Of a DNA stretch of 64,000 nucleotides, positions 20,540 to 31,784 are shown piece after piece. The translations under genes were made by a program, and so were the position numbers. Source of the DNA: Gnetum montanum (taxonomy: Eukaryota; Streptophyta; Gnetopsida; Gnetales; Gnetaceae). The DNA lies in contig MNCI01005014.1 in NCBI GenBank assembly GCA_015680685.1, forward strand, positions 7,703 through 71,702. The letters are read 5' to 3'. The notes under the pieces were generated by a model, which saw only the letters and a list, made by a program, of their open reading frames with translations, was not told where the DNA came from and did no database searches. Each line of letters begins with the position of its first letter. Position 1 is the first letter of the stretch.

Positions 20540-21150
20540 GTTAGTGTGAGGTTGACAAATAGTAGTTAAATTATACTAAATCTCATAGATGAGTTCTTTT
20601 TCTCAATACTCTAATCAAATAGTGAAATTGATAAAGATATAAGAAATAGGATTGGGGTAGAATAGTCAAAATGGAGACATGCTAGAGATGTTTTATGTAA
20701 TAAGAAAATCCAAATAAAGATAAAGGAAAAATTCTGTAAGGTACCAAGAAATTAGGTTTTTTATTTTATAATGTGCTTAACGATGGTACAAAAGAGGCAT
20801 GAAAACAAATCAATGGGGCAACAATATGAATGCTTAGATTAATATTGAATGTTACTATAAAAGATAAACTACACAATACAAACATTAGAGAAATACTTGG
20901 AATGGCTTTTTATCTAGATAAGTTATAAGAATGGTGTCTTAGAGGGTGTAGGCATGTACAAAGATTAGAGAACAAGCCTATAAAAAAAGTTGATACATTC
21001 CTATTCTAAGAAATCCATTGAAAGAAAGACTAAAATGATGGGAGAAAATAATTGAAGATGATAGAATGAATTTACAAATAAACAAAGATTTAGCTCTTCA
21101 TAGAGGTGAATAGAAAAAAACCTCATGTAGCTAACTTAACAAAGCTAGGA
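20540..21150 (+). mobile_element. 3' end of an RTE-type LINE (decayed)
   Basis: Conceptual translation in changing frames gives NGEIDKDIRNRIGVE, ARDVLCNKKIQIKIKEKFCK, DKLHNTNIREILGMAFYLDK and GCRHVQRLENKPIKKVD. These follow the order of the C-terminal part of plant RTE LINE polyproteins (GEIDEDV, VLCDKK, NEDIR, RWFGHVQRR, RRVD). It is a 5'-truncated, stop-rich copy, and element C inserted about 150 bases after its end. Confidence 0.75.
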
Positions 21151-21300
21151 AGATGATGTATTCTTGGGTTTCACTCTTGCTTACCAATGGACTCGTAAGT
21201 ATGATTGATGATGGTCATTATATATACATGCATTGCCACCATAGTAATTATGAGCTACTAAAGAAGACTATAGCCTAGGGATTATCATTTGGAGTGATGG

Positions 21301-22155
21301 TGATGAGAAGTGGAGTAATCCAACACCCAACCATACAAGATACAAGTGTTCATGCGTAGCCTGATCATAATCCATGGATGAGGCAATGTGAATATGCTAG
21401 TAATTGGTTAAAGTTTGGGATTGTTGTCTTCCCATGTTGAGCTAGTATAATCTATATGTATGGTTTAGCTCTAAGTGAGGTGTATGATATATTGATGTTG
21501 GTAGGCCATAACTCCTAGCTATGATGGTACAGTATGAAAATAGTGCTAAGTCTAAGGAAAATGATAAAGCAATTTACTATAGCCTAGAGTGATAAGCATC
21601 TATTCCTAGCTTAGTGTACATGCCTTAGGCTCATGTAATCATTACTCAGATTACCAAGTGAGTTTACTACTAGGAAAATCAAGTGAAACCACTACTAGGT
21701 TAGCAAATGATTACACTTAATACTCGAAACTAGTCGTACTCATTCCACATTACTATGAACAAGGAAAGTAAAGTACTTAGAAATGTAAATGATTAAATTA
21801 GGAAAATAGTAAGAATTATGCTAAGTAAAACAATAAAGCTAAGTGTATGCTGCAATGATGGAAAGTAATCTTGATCTCTATTTCCATCATGAACTATGCC
21901 CAAGTACACTCCACTCAAATAATGATTTTAGAAAACTACTCAACATCACACTATGAGCATTCACTCTATCAGTAAAGCTACAAAAACAAACTGCAAGAGT
22001 CTACCTAAGGATGGAATGAAAAGTTATTCTATTATGCACCTAAGTGTCTTATTAATAGGTGGGCATGTGTGGAGAAATATTAGATATCCAACATTGAAGC
22101 TTGTGCCTAGTATCAAGGATCTAATATCATAGCTAGAAAAAATTGTGATTTATCA
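21301..22155 (-). repeat. 3' LTR of element C
   Basis: 855 bases. Read on the minus strand it starts TGATAAATCAC and ends near CTCATCA. U3 carries GATATTAGATCCTTGATAC (22110-22131). It matches 30759-31579 along its length. The LTR family differs from A, B and D in U3, but U5 and the central GAGTG...CTCATAGTG block are related. Confidence 0.92.
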
Positions 22156-22166
22156 TACCCCCACGA
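22156..22166 (-). promoter_or_regulatory. Polypurine tract of element C
   Basis: Minus-strand TCGTGGGGGTA directly before TGATAAATC. It is preceded by GGATGAGTTTTCAGTCAG, the same block as in A, B and D. Confidence 0.8.
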
Positions 22167-22359
22167 CTGACTGAAAACTCATCCTTGAGTTAAAAAAATG
22201 AGAATAAAGTTCCTTACAAAATTGAGAGGTAGATTTACATGACACTATGTACTATATACATGACTCTTCTAATGTTGTAGTGGTGTTTTACAAAAAAATT
22301 TACATAGGACATGACATGACACTCCTAACAAAAAAACAAAAATCAAAATTTGGTGAAGT

Positions 22360-25034
22360 TCAATGTAGTCTAGGTAGTGGCTCTTTCATCAGTTGCTTCC
22401 CCTTGTTACTAGGCTTTTGGAACTTGTATTAATTCAAGAGTGCCTGAAGCTTTTCCTCCTCCATTCTTGGATCATGTACCATCCATGATTGTTATCCAAT
22501 GTGTAATGAAGTGAGTACACCCCATGGGCATGGCAGATGTGAAAACATATGACTAGACTTAACATGTAAGGTTGCAAACTACCTCCTCTCCTTTTCAAAT
22601 GCTCTAGCCTTCTCATGTAATTCATGATCTTCAGATAACCTTCTAGCTAGGTTTGCTACTACATCTTTCTTCCCTTGTAGCTAGCCTTAACTACTTATAA
22701 TTCAAGGTTTTCCACTTGGAGTTTTTGTAAAGCATCTTTACGATATTTTTTTTCTAGGCCTACCTACTGTTAACATGGCCAAGTTAGCATAACTAAGGTT
22801 AGCTAACCCCATGTACTCTTTCAGGTCCTCAACTTCTAGGTCTTTGTTCTTCAATTTCACTTGGTAAACGTGGGCATAGCTATCCAAGATGAGTTTCTAG
22901 TCAAGATTTTGTGCTGATATGGAGCTGAGTCTGGCTTTGACCATTTAGATATCTTTCTTGTTGATCTACTTGTACATACCCACTTGATCACGAAAGTGTT
23001 TCTTGAGCCTTTTGTGTGTCCTTGCCTTGTTCTATCATGTGTTGATTTCAATGGTTGCTTTTGATGGATTACACATACCTCTTCCATGGAGAGGATTTTA
23101 TTTTCTCTTGTGAGGTAACTCATGTCTTAGTTGACCCTCACTAGTTGTTCTTTTAACTAGTGGATGCTTTCTTCTAAGATGTTTTTCTATTTTTCTATAG
23201 TGGTCAACTTCATATTATCAGCAGCAATTTATTTGTTTTCTTCTTGGACTATGGTGAGTGCCTTAGGATGTGCACACATTTGTGCTTCTACTATAGAGGA
23301 ATTCCACACTACTTTCTCCTTCTCCATTACCATTTTTTTTCTCAATCAAGCTATTCATCAGCTCTATTTTTAATTACTCTATTTGGTTAGGTGCAATGAA
23401 TTTTGTGGGATCTCTATGTTCAACTCTGAGGGCTACAAGCTCTTCTTGGAGTATATGGATTTTTGCTTTTGCATGCTCTACCCTAGTCTTTGCCATGACT
23501 AGTTTATCTTTGGTAGTAATTAATTCTAATTTCACTGCAATGAAATCACTTAGGATGTCAAAGAGTGTTATTAATACTTACCTATTTTGCAACAGTCGAT
23601 CAAGCACATCTTCGTGATTAGCAGGAGTCATTGAGGTTTCAGCTAACATGTGAGCATCTTTGGCTCTAGTTAGATTTTCCGGTGGCACAATAGGTACATT
23701 GAAAGATTCTTTAATGTGATCAGTGATCATCTCTACTACTTCCATTGCATCCTATTGCTATATTAGTATAACTATGTCTCCTTCTCTAGTCCTTAGAACC
23801 ACTTGGAATGATACAATGTTTCTAGAGACCTGTTGCGACCATTGATCCCCTCCTCATTACTGTAGTGAAATTTTTCCACTTCCAAGATCTATTGAAACTG
23901 TAGGTTGTATGTAACTATTGATAACTCTATAGAGGTTTGCTTCCTCCCTTGTTTCCCAGCTAATGGTCTTTGCAATTTTTTGCAGATGACTCATGGATAG
24001 TCTATAGTCTTGCAACGGTGGCGATGGGACTTATTGTTACTGCTATTATTGTTGCTCATGTTTCTTTTACTATTGTTGCTATTGCTATTGTTGTTGCTCT
24101 TACTCTTATTCTTGTTCTTGTTACTCTTCACCTTGAACCTTTATGGGTGGTGCTAGTTTAAGAAATAAAACATATGAAGCATTTTGGACTCTCCTAAAAA
24201 CATCATTGGTATATGCTTCAAATGCAGCTCGTTTGCATAGCTTCCTGAAAAGGCAAGGGAATGAAAGTGTTGGCTTCCCTACCTTATTTTCTTCAAATCG
24301 CCTCTAAATGTTCATAAAGTAGAGTTGTACAATATTGACATTGTACTTCCCCATCAGGATTGCACTTTCCCTATTTGCATAGGTGGAAAACCTATTTAGT
24401 CCTTTGGTTGGGAACAAGTGATAGGTGCCAATTTTGAAATAGATTCACTCCTCTAGAGTTAGCTCACTATATCCCTTATCTTCCTTTCCATATATCTATT
24501 TTATCCATAATTTTCTAATTTCAGCATCTGATCTTGTGGATAGATGTGCTTTTTACATCCTTTCATTTGGTATATTTAGAAATTCTACTATTGCCTTGAT
24601 TAAGTATGAGACTGAGACTCCTTCAATGTTGATTATGGTGCCCTCTTCCTTATTGTGCCAAAACTGATAGGTTTCTCCAAGGTACCATTTGTCACTATTA
24701 GATAGGATAGGCCACTATGTGTTTACTACTTCTTAAGTAAATTCCATAAATGATCCAAAGTTCATCTCTATGATTGTGGTCAGGATTGACCTCTCTTAAA
24801 TAGGTTGGAGGTAGTCTTGTAACAACATAAGGCATTGTTCTTGCACTTGCAGTTCCTCTACCTCTCCTAGGATTGATTGTCTTGTAGAAAGAGTTTCTTG
24901 ATGGATACTAAATGATTAGGCTTCCTGCTCCTCATGTTCTAGTTCTTGTCCTCCTGTTCGGCCTCTAACTTGGCCTCTTAGATATTTGCTTGCACATTGT
25001 GTGGTCCTCCTTGTGCTCCTCTCTTTGGGACCAT
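22360..25034 (-). pseudogene. xORF of element C (near full length, decayed)
   Basis: About 890 codons on the minus strand, from ATG at 25034 (MVPKRGAQGG) to TGA at 22360-22362. The start is chosen because GATTNCARATG precedes it in C, D and E, with MVPKR, MEPRPKR and MPPKR following. The N-terminal domain (about 24780-24120) includes IIEMNFGSF, INIEGVSVSYLIKAIVEFLN, LTLEE then IYFKIGTYHLFPTKGLNRF, ESAILMGKY and LSFPCLFRKLCKRAAFEAY. A coiled coil follows (about 24000-22650). The C-terminus has WMVHDPRMEEEKLQAL. The spacing of W/F, LxP, LMGK and FPxLxxxLC resembles the domain called putative plant transposon protein in angiosperm elements; that is from memory and unconfirmed. About a dozen stops are present. 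Function unknown. Confidence 0.7.
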
Positions 25035-25330
25035 TTGCAATCATTCAAGGGTTTATAATTACTAAGGAATTCTCATATATTCTTAATGATTTCAACCTTA
25101 TTCATACCCTTAATTACATTAAGTTAGTTTATTGTGATTGCAAAGTTAGAAAAATTTCAAAAACTTTCCCCATAAGTATTGATTTTCTTATAATCCTTCA
25201 CAATTGTCTATTTTGTTCATATTTGTGGCTCATAATGATGGTTATGGTTCCTTAAGGACATTATTTAAGTGTTTTGGCATTAATATGATTGATTTTTCAT
25301 TAAAATTTTCAATTTTCCTTTCATCCTTAC
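25035..25330 (-). other. Predicted intron in the xORF leader of element C
   Basis: The donor GTAAGGATGAAAGG (minus, from 25330) and the region before ATG 25034 bound a 296-base interval. Element D has a 294-base interval between GTAAGC and ACAG|ATG, and element E has GTAAGGATAAAAGG at 55691. The acceptor here has decayed to CAA. Confidence 0.5.
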
Positions 25331-25575
25331 CCTTAAAATACCTTTCAGACATTAGCAATTTTTGAAAAAAATCTCATATTTTCCTCACTAGCATATCCCA
25401 TGATCAAGATGAGCACTCTAGGATCAGATAGGTTCAAAAATCATGAAAATCAAAGTAGTAATGTGAAATATATGGCTTGGGAAAGTTAGGAGGTCAAAGC
25501 TTAAATCAAAGAAGAAAAACACAAAAGTATCCTTAGGCTTAAATGAAAGCATGAGGAAAATTACACAAGTGTTTG

Positions 25576-25645
25576 CCTATTTATACTATTTGTAGGATCT
25601 GATATTAGGGATCTAATATCAAGGTAGACTCAACATCGAAGCCCA
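25576..25645 (-). promoter_or_regulatory. Internal promoter-like module of element C
   Basis: On the minus strand, TTGATATTAGATCCCTAATA (about 25622-25603) and CAGATCC are followed by AGTATAAATAGG (25588-25577). The GATATTAGATCC core is the same as in this element's own LTR U3 (GATATTAGATCCTTGATAC). The module lies about 300 bases after conserved island 4, as in B and D. Confidence 0.55.
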
Positions 25646-27289
25646 AAATTTTTTAGTTTTCATGAAGTCCTACAAATAAAGAGCAATTCTCTGTGTATGT
25701 GAGGAAGGTTTAAAGTAGAATTAGAGGATCTTGGATGATAGATGATGCATATTTCATCAAAAATTTAGCATAAATAGTGTGTAAAGAAGGAATATTGGGC
25801 TATGAAAGTTCATAAGAGGGATAATAAGGGTAATGAATCCATGTTGTCAGAACAGATAGTGTAAATGATATGGAAAGGCTTTATTTATGTGGAAGGCTTA
25901 AGATGATGTGGAATCACTTACTAGGTATAAGGTACAATAGTTATACAAGTGGGTCCTTCCCAAAGCAGGCTCTAATCCTTAATTCCCTTGTATAACCATG
26001 CCTAAAAGTGTCCTTAGGCACTTAAGGAGTTGAATGTAACACATACCTGTTTAGCAAAACACACATGTTGGTACTACTAAATTGAGAAAATTGCACTATG
26101 TTATACAAAATCATAAGTTATGACTATTCTTAGAGTGAGATGAGATGGATTTAGAAGGAATTGTAGAAATTGGGATGTGAGGTATCTTACCATAGGTATA
26201 ATGAAGTTTTTTATTTTATTAGTAGTTAAAGTAATTACTAACCTTTCTATCCAAGATTCAAACCAAGTCCAGACCACATTCCAGTAACATCGCATCATTT
26301 CATCTCTTGGAATTACAGTTATAAGACTACCACATTTGCAAGGAGTATCATCACTTGGCATATTGTTGAAGAAAGGAGTTTATTCATGGCACTTTTTTAT
26401 TTTTTGTGATTTCTAGGAAGCTGCATACCTTTAGGCATGGGTAACATGTCTTTCTAGTGGCACCCTCAGAAATTTGTTCTGTGCTCTTTTATTTTTTTCT
26501 TATGGCAACCTTTCAAGGTAGCACTTATTTTACTCTTACTCCCATTTTTTGTTAGATCTACTAATACAACCTTAGCAACATGATAGAATTCACAACATTA
26601 ATCCAAAAGAATGCACAAAATCCTTTGATGTCACATGCTTTACATTCCCACTTGGTTCTTCACTTTTCAGTCCAAGCATATTGATCATAGGTTTATTCTT
26701 AGTTGTATGATAGAAAAGAATATCATTATGGCCATGGTAAGAACCACTTATTAATGGAATGGATGGTGTGGGCTCACTGTTCGAATAATTTTTCCTTTGT
26801 GACTTGATAATATAGGGAAATATTTAGCTTATTGGACTACATATTGCCTTTATTCTTAATATGTCTTAATAATAATAAAAAATTATTAATGTCTTATTAA
26901 CAATCAAAAATTATGTACAAAAGAAATAGAAACAAAGTATGAAAAAGATAGTATGAAAAATGTGTAATGAATAAAAAATGTTAAAGAATATGAAAAATTT
27001 AAGAAATGAAAAATATGAAAGAATAAGAAAATGTCAAAGAATGTAAAAGATCTAAAAGAATAGGAAAAATTTTATCAAGAAATAGAAAAAGTAAAAAGAA
27101 TTGTAAAATAAAAAATGTGGAAAAGCACTTATTGATCCTAGAATCAGAGTATAGTGTCTTCTCCATGACTAAACTCATGGGTGAGTGTTTGGAAAATGCT
27201 TCCTAGGTCTCCTAGATCATACACTTTAGGTGATTCACTTACCATATTTATTGATTCACTTTAGGTTATCTTAATGGTAGTTGAGTTTT
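25646..27289 (-). other. 3' non-coding region of element C with conserved islands
   Basis: The T-rich tract is at 27120-26880 (minus). Islands: 26761-26780 (ACAGTGAGCCCACACCATCC), about 26625-26645 (GTGACATCAAAGGATTTTG), 26429-26457 (AAAGACATGTTACCCATGCC) and 25943-25972 (GAGCCTGCTTTGGGAAGGAC). No coding match. Confidence 0.6.
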
Positions 27290-27600
27290 AATCATCTAGT
27301 CCTTAGTTTCTTTTCCTATTGATGTATGATTATGATTTATTAATTTCATTTTTGGATCCTTAGTTGGAGTCATTTTTTGAGAATGGGAATTAATAAATGA
27401 GTTAGATTGTTCCATGCATATTTTGGATAGTTGAAGGTTCTCAGTTGTTGGCCATAGGGTGTCTTTTGATTTGGTGGCCCCTACTCTTTCTTTTGCACAC
27501 ACTTTTTTTTCACTATTGTTGTGGACTAGTATGGTAATTGTGTTGATGTTTTGAATGATTAGCCCAAGATTGCACCCTTTTCTTTTAGGATTATTACATG
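27150..27600 (-). pseudogene. Post-protease tail of element C (shared with element E)
   Basis: After the protease the minus-strand frame runs LSKICMEQSNSFINSHSQKM, TPTKDPKMKLINHNHT and then VYDLGDLGSIFQTLTHEFSH. Element E has MKLSETCMETSNPLINSY, TQIKILQKNILNHDHK and VYDLGILGSIFQIPAHEF. This tail occupies the place of RT in B and D and is followed directly by the T-rich tract. I do not recognise a domain. Confidence 0.65.
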
Positions 27601-28060
27601 GATTTCACTATGTGTGTATGGCTCCATGCTTATCCTTCTTAGAGATCTCAATATATAGATCTCTCATACTTAGCTTCGAATCAATTGTGCTAAGCCATGA
27701 TCTCCCCATGATAATTGGTAATTCCTTAGTAGCATCTTTCACATCAATTAGTAGAAAGTTTGCTAAATAAGACCACCCATTGATAGTGGTCATCATGTCA
27801 TTAATATGTCCCAAGGAAATGACAAAAGATTGGTCTGCAAGCTCTAAACTGATATTACATTCCTTCAATGGTGGGAGGTTCCATGCTTGATATCTTTCGT
27901 AAAAGATCAAATTCATCCTAGAACATAAGTCTAGTAGAGCTTTGCATGGAAAATTTCAGCTACTTATAAATACATCAACGAAACTCCTGGATTAATTCTC
28001 TTCTTAGGAAGTGGCCCTGCCTTAATCTAGTCTGTAACTATTTCTATAAGCCTAATAATT
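27601..28060 (-). pseudogene. Aspartic protease of element C (active site altered)
   Basis: Minus-strand CKALLDLCSRMNLIFYERY (about 27945-27890) replaces the DSG triplet with DLC. Then come WNLPPLKECNISLELADQSF, VISLGHIND, INGWSYLANFLLIDVKD and ELPIIMGRSWLSTIDSKLSM. About 100 codons remain open (27608-27916). Confidence 0.85.
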
Positions 28061-30624
28061 TACATGTTATTGTTGAACGATGTCAGAAGCTTGTTGTTGG
28101 TAGGTGGATTTGTTCAAGGAAAAGTTGATCTTATGAAGATCTAACTCTATTAGCCTTTTCTAGACTTGTCCTAAAGAAAGGACATTTCTTTGTCTGGTCC
28201 TTAGTGTTGCTGGTAGGAACCTCTACTTTTATGTTCACTACCCTTGAAATTATCCTATGTTGTGGTTACGATAGTAATTCCCCTTATATAATGGGTGGTG
28301 GTCCTAGTGGCAAAGGATTGGAAAGGGGATTTGATGGACTAGCTATTGGCAAATGTGCATGATGACTTTGATCCATCCTTGGAGTAGTAGGTAGGTTTGT
28401 AGTATTCTGGTGGATAATAAGGAGAAAAAATTGAATGGACGTGTTTCTTGGAGATATTAGATGCTAAACGTAATATCCATAAGGATCTAGTTACCTATAC
28501 GAATATTGTTGCCTTGGCAGTGCAATTGCCCATGTTTGTGATTGCTGCCATTGCTACTGATATTGCTCATATTGTTGACGATAGGCTCCACTTGGGTAAT
28601 ATGTTGACAAGAAGATTTGCCTGATATTACCTTTAGGATAAGGTAGTATTTAGGGCATATGCTTTTTGACAAAGCTTGGATTAAGTGCATATACCCCAGA
28701 TTCTTACAAGTGGGCCATAACAAGACAACATCCCTTATGATGTTTATATTAGCACACATTACATCCTTCCTCTTCCTCTAAACTAGAGTCAGTATACCCT
28801 TCAATGGTAGAAACTTTTCCTTTGTGCTTATAAATTTCTTGTCCATTAGCTCTTTTCTTCCTTCTTTCCTTGGCCCTATTAAGTGCTTGTTCAACCTTTT
28901 CTTCCACAATATTTAGGGTTGTAGCAAACTTCTCATCCATTGAATCCCAAACTTTTTCTACCTTAGTCACTATATCATTGATTGATTTTTGAATAGGTAG
29001 AGTCTTTTTCTAGATGATGTCTTCTAAGGTTTTTTCCTCTTGCTTGTCAGATAGCCACACATCTTTCTTCCTAATTGATGGATCTCTATTATATTCTTTA
29101 GTTGACTCTCTCTTCTTAAGTTCTCCTTCCTCCTTTGCAACTTGTTCAAGTAATCTTTGAATGTGATGGGTTGTTAGTTCTAATAATTTACCTTAGGAAT
29201 AAATGCTAAGAGTTTCTCTAGTTTTTCTCTGCAACCCATCTACAATATGCCTAAGCTATTTCCTTGGGTGAAAATCCATGGCCTAGGCATTTGTGTAATA
29301 GTGAATAGTATCTACCCATTACTGCATCAAGGGTCTCATGAGTCCCTTACTTCCATCCTTAGATCTGTTTTCTTAAGTTGGACACTCACAAATAAGTTAG
29401 TTATTTATTGTTAAAGAGTTCAAGCATGGTACTCCATTGGTTGATTGATTTAGATTCTAGTGATTTGTACCAGCTCTCTACCTCCTTCACAAGGGTTCTA
29501 GAAAATAGCTTTAACTTTTACTAATCACTTTCAATATTTGTAGGGCACAAGCATCATGGAAAGCTTAAAGGTGATGTTGTGGATCAGCATTGTATCCACC
29601 TTCAAATCTTGGCATGTTGTTCATGTCAAGTCATTTGATTTATCTATTCCTCATGTGTGTAGTTGGAATGTGAACATCTTCCTAGATGTTAATAATACTG
29701 CAAGTTGTCATTAGGGGTTCATCATCTCAATTAGGTTCATGTGCTCTATTGTAGTAGTACCTCCTTATGTGCTCATCCCTTTCATAATTTCTATGATCCC
29801 TTCATCTATGCTATTCATACTCTTTATCTTCCAAATTAGAATGTCTTGCATAACGATCATGATGGTCATAGCAGTCATGAGTTTCTCTCTCTTTCCTATT
29901 ATGGTCCATGTACTTTTACCTACTTTTGTCAAATTCTTTTGATGATTATGAGGATGTGAGTGAGGTAGTAGAAGAATAGTGCCAACTGACACTCCTATGA
30001 TGACTCTAATATTCTTCTCTATGGGATCCAGCAAGAACTCTTGGCCTTGAGTCCCACTTGTGCCTTTAAGCCTTTTGCCTCCCACCAAAGCATTTCTAAT
30101 AATGTGGAGTGTGATTTATTCCTAACAGGTTCATCCAATCAAATGATAGGTGTTTGGGATTGGAGCTCATGAGTGTGGTGGAGTTCTTTAACAATGAATG
30201 CATCTCCATCAAGCTCCTCCAAGATAGCATTAGAATTAACTATCTTCCTTTGTCTTGTTCATCTCTTACTCCATGGCATGGTCCTTTCTTAACTACTCAT
30301 CAGTAGGTTCATATGGTTAGGTCATGTATTTGGTTTCATGATACCATCCAAGTGCTTCATTTAGTTTCATCTCTTTGAGAGTATTTTGGAGCATAATAGG
30401 TGCTAAACATCTTGGTGGTAGAACAATGTTTACTTGAAGATTCCTCCACCTTAATTGGCATAATAGATTCATCTCTTTGGTCCTTAATGTTGATAATAAG
30501 GATCATGATGAGCATATGGGATCCTTGTCTACATCAACATACTCTAGTTTTTTTCTTCTTCGATTTCGTTAATACTTATTTGTAGTTTCTTGGTAGGTGA
30601 TGTTGTATTTTTGTTTCAAGCCAT
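28061..30624 (-). pseudogene. gag of element C (decayed)
   Basis: Likely start at 30624 (minus), giving MA, a stop, then NKNTTSPTKKL, then IPYAHHDPYYQH, which matches the N-terminus of gag in E (SYAHIDPYYPN). The capsid-like domain lies at about 29640-29250. At 28749-28970 a Lys/Glu-rich segment (VWDSMDEKFATTLNIVEEKV) precedes the zinc knuckle CNVC...HHKGCC (about 28755-28715). The same wording occurs in B (11170-11400) and E (51830-52080). Confidence 0.82.
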
Positions 30625-30739
30625 ATTGTATTTTTAGATGTTTATTTTAAGTGTTATTTTCTTAGAATTATGAAGTTTGACTTTGTGTTCCAAGTATAAT
30701 GAACTTTGTAAAATCAATTACTAAGCATACATTGACTTG

Positions 30740-30757
30740 TCCTCAACAATAGTGCCA
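30740..30757 (-). promoter_or_regulatory. Primer-binding site of element C (tRNA-Asp type, decayed)
   Basis: Minus-strand TGGCACTATTGTTGAGGA matches the tRNA-Asp complement TGGCGCCGTTGCCGGGGA at 12 of 18 positions. All six differences are transitions. It starts one base after the LTR end ATCA. Confidence 0.8.
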
Positions 30758-30758
30758 A

Positions 30759-31579
30759 TGATGACTGATGGAGTAATCCAACACCCAACCATACAGGATA
30801 CGAGTGTTCATGTGTAGCTGGATTGTAATCCATGGACAAGGCAATGTGAATATGCTAGTAATTGGTTAAAGTTGGGGATTTTTATCTTCCATGTGGAGCT
30901 AGTATAATCTATGCATAGGGTTTAGCTCTAAGTGAGGTGTATGATATATTGATGTTGGTAGGCCATAACTCCTAGCTATGATGGTAAGGTATAAAAATAG
31001 TACTAAGTCTACGGAAAATGGTAAAACAATATACTCTAGCCTAGAGTGATGAGCATCCATTCCTAGCTTTTCATACATGCCTTGGGCTCATGTAACTGTT
31101 ACTGGGATTACTAAGTGAGTTCAGTACTAAGCGAATCAAGTGAAGCCACTATTGGGTTAGCAAATGATTATACTTAACACCTGAAACTAGTTGTACTCAT
31201 TTTACTTTACTATGTACAAGGAATGTAAAGTACTTAGAAATGTAACTAATTAAACTAGGAAAATAGTAAGAATTATGCTAAGTAAAACAATAAAGCTAAG
31301 TGTATGTTGTAATGATGGAAAGCAATATCAATCTTCATTTCTATCATAAACTATACACAAGTACACTTCACTCAAATAAAGACTATAGACAACTACTTAA
31401 CATCATACTATAGGCATTCACTCTATCACTAAATCTACAAAAACAAACTACAAGAATCTACCTAAGGAACGAATGAAAAGTTATTTGATCATGTGCCTAA
31501 GTATCTTACTTATAGGTAGGAATGTGTGGAGTGATATCAGATGCCAAATATTGTAGCTGGTGAAAATCATGATTTATCA
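30759..31579 (-). repeat. 5' LTR of element C
   Basis: 821 bases, minus strand, from TGATAAATCATG to CAGTCATCA. TATA-like CCTATAAGTAAG lies near 31510. It aligns with 21301-22155. Confidence 0.92.
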
Positions 31580-31784
31580 TATGGTAAGATGATTATGTCT
31601 TAAGTCAAGGACCTAAGTTTAATCCTAGGTGCATCTACTCAAAGAAGTTAGGCTTTTGCTTATTCACTAACCCTCCCAAGACCTTGCTTGGCAAGATAAA
31701 CATTGAGTTTATAGGTGACCTCTTACCCCTTCTATGGACTCATACCAATCACACATGATAAGTTGGAATTATTATTAGTCTTTT

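Larger units (their letters stand above)
21301..31579 (-). mobile_element. Element C: Athila/Tat-type element lacking RT and integrase
   Basis: A 10.3 kb element on the minus strand with two LTRs, a tRNA-Asp-type primer-binding site, gag, protease, a short conserved tail, 3' non-coding islands, an internal promoter-like module and a near full-length xORF. There is no RT, RNase H or integrase match between the protease (27600) and the T-rich tract (27120). The flanks are GATGG (21296-21300) and TATGG (31580-31584), a 4-of-5 target duplication. Without a polymerase it must have been mobilised in trans. Element E has the same organisation. Confidence 0.88.

Noticed and set aside
27120-27600. A hidden RT in element C between protease and T-rich tract
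   Set aside because: The interval is about 480 bases and reads as the tail shared with E. None of the RT motifs seen in A, B and D are present in any frame.
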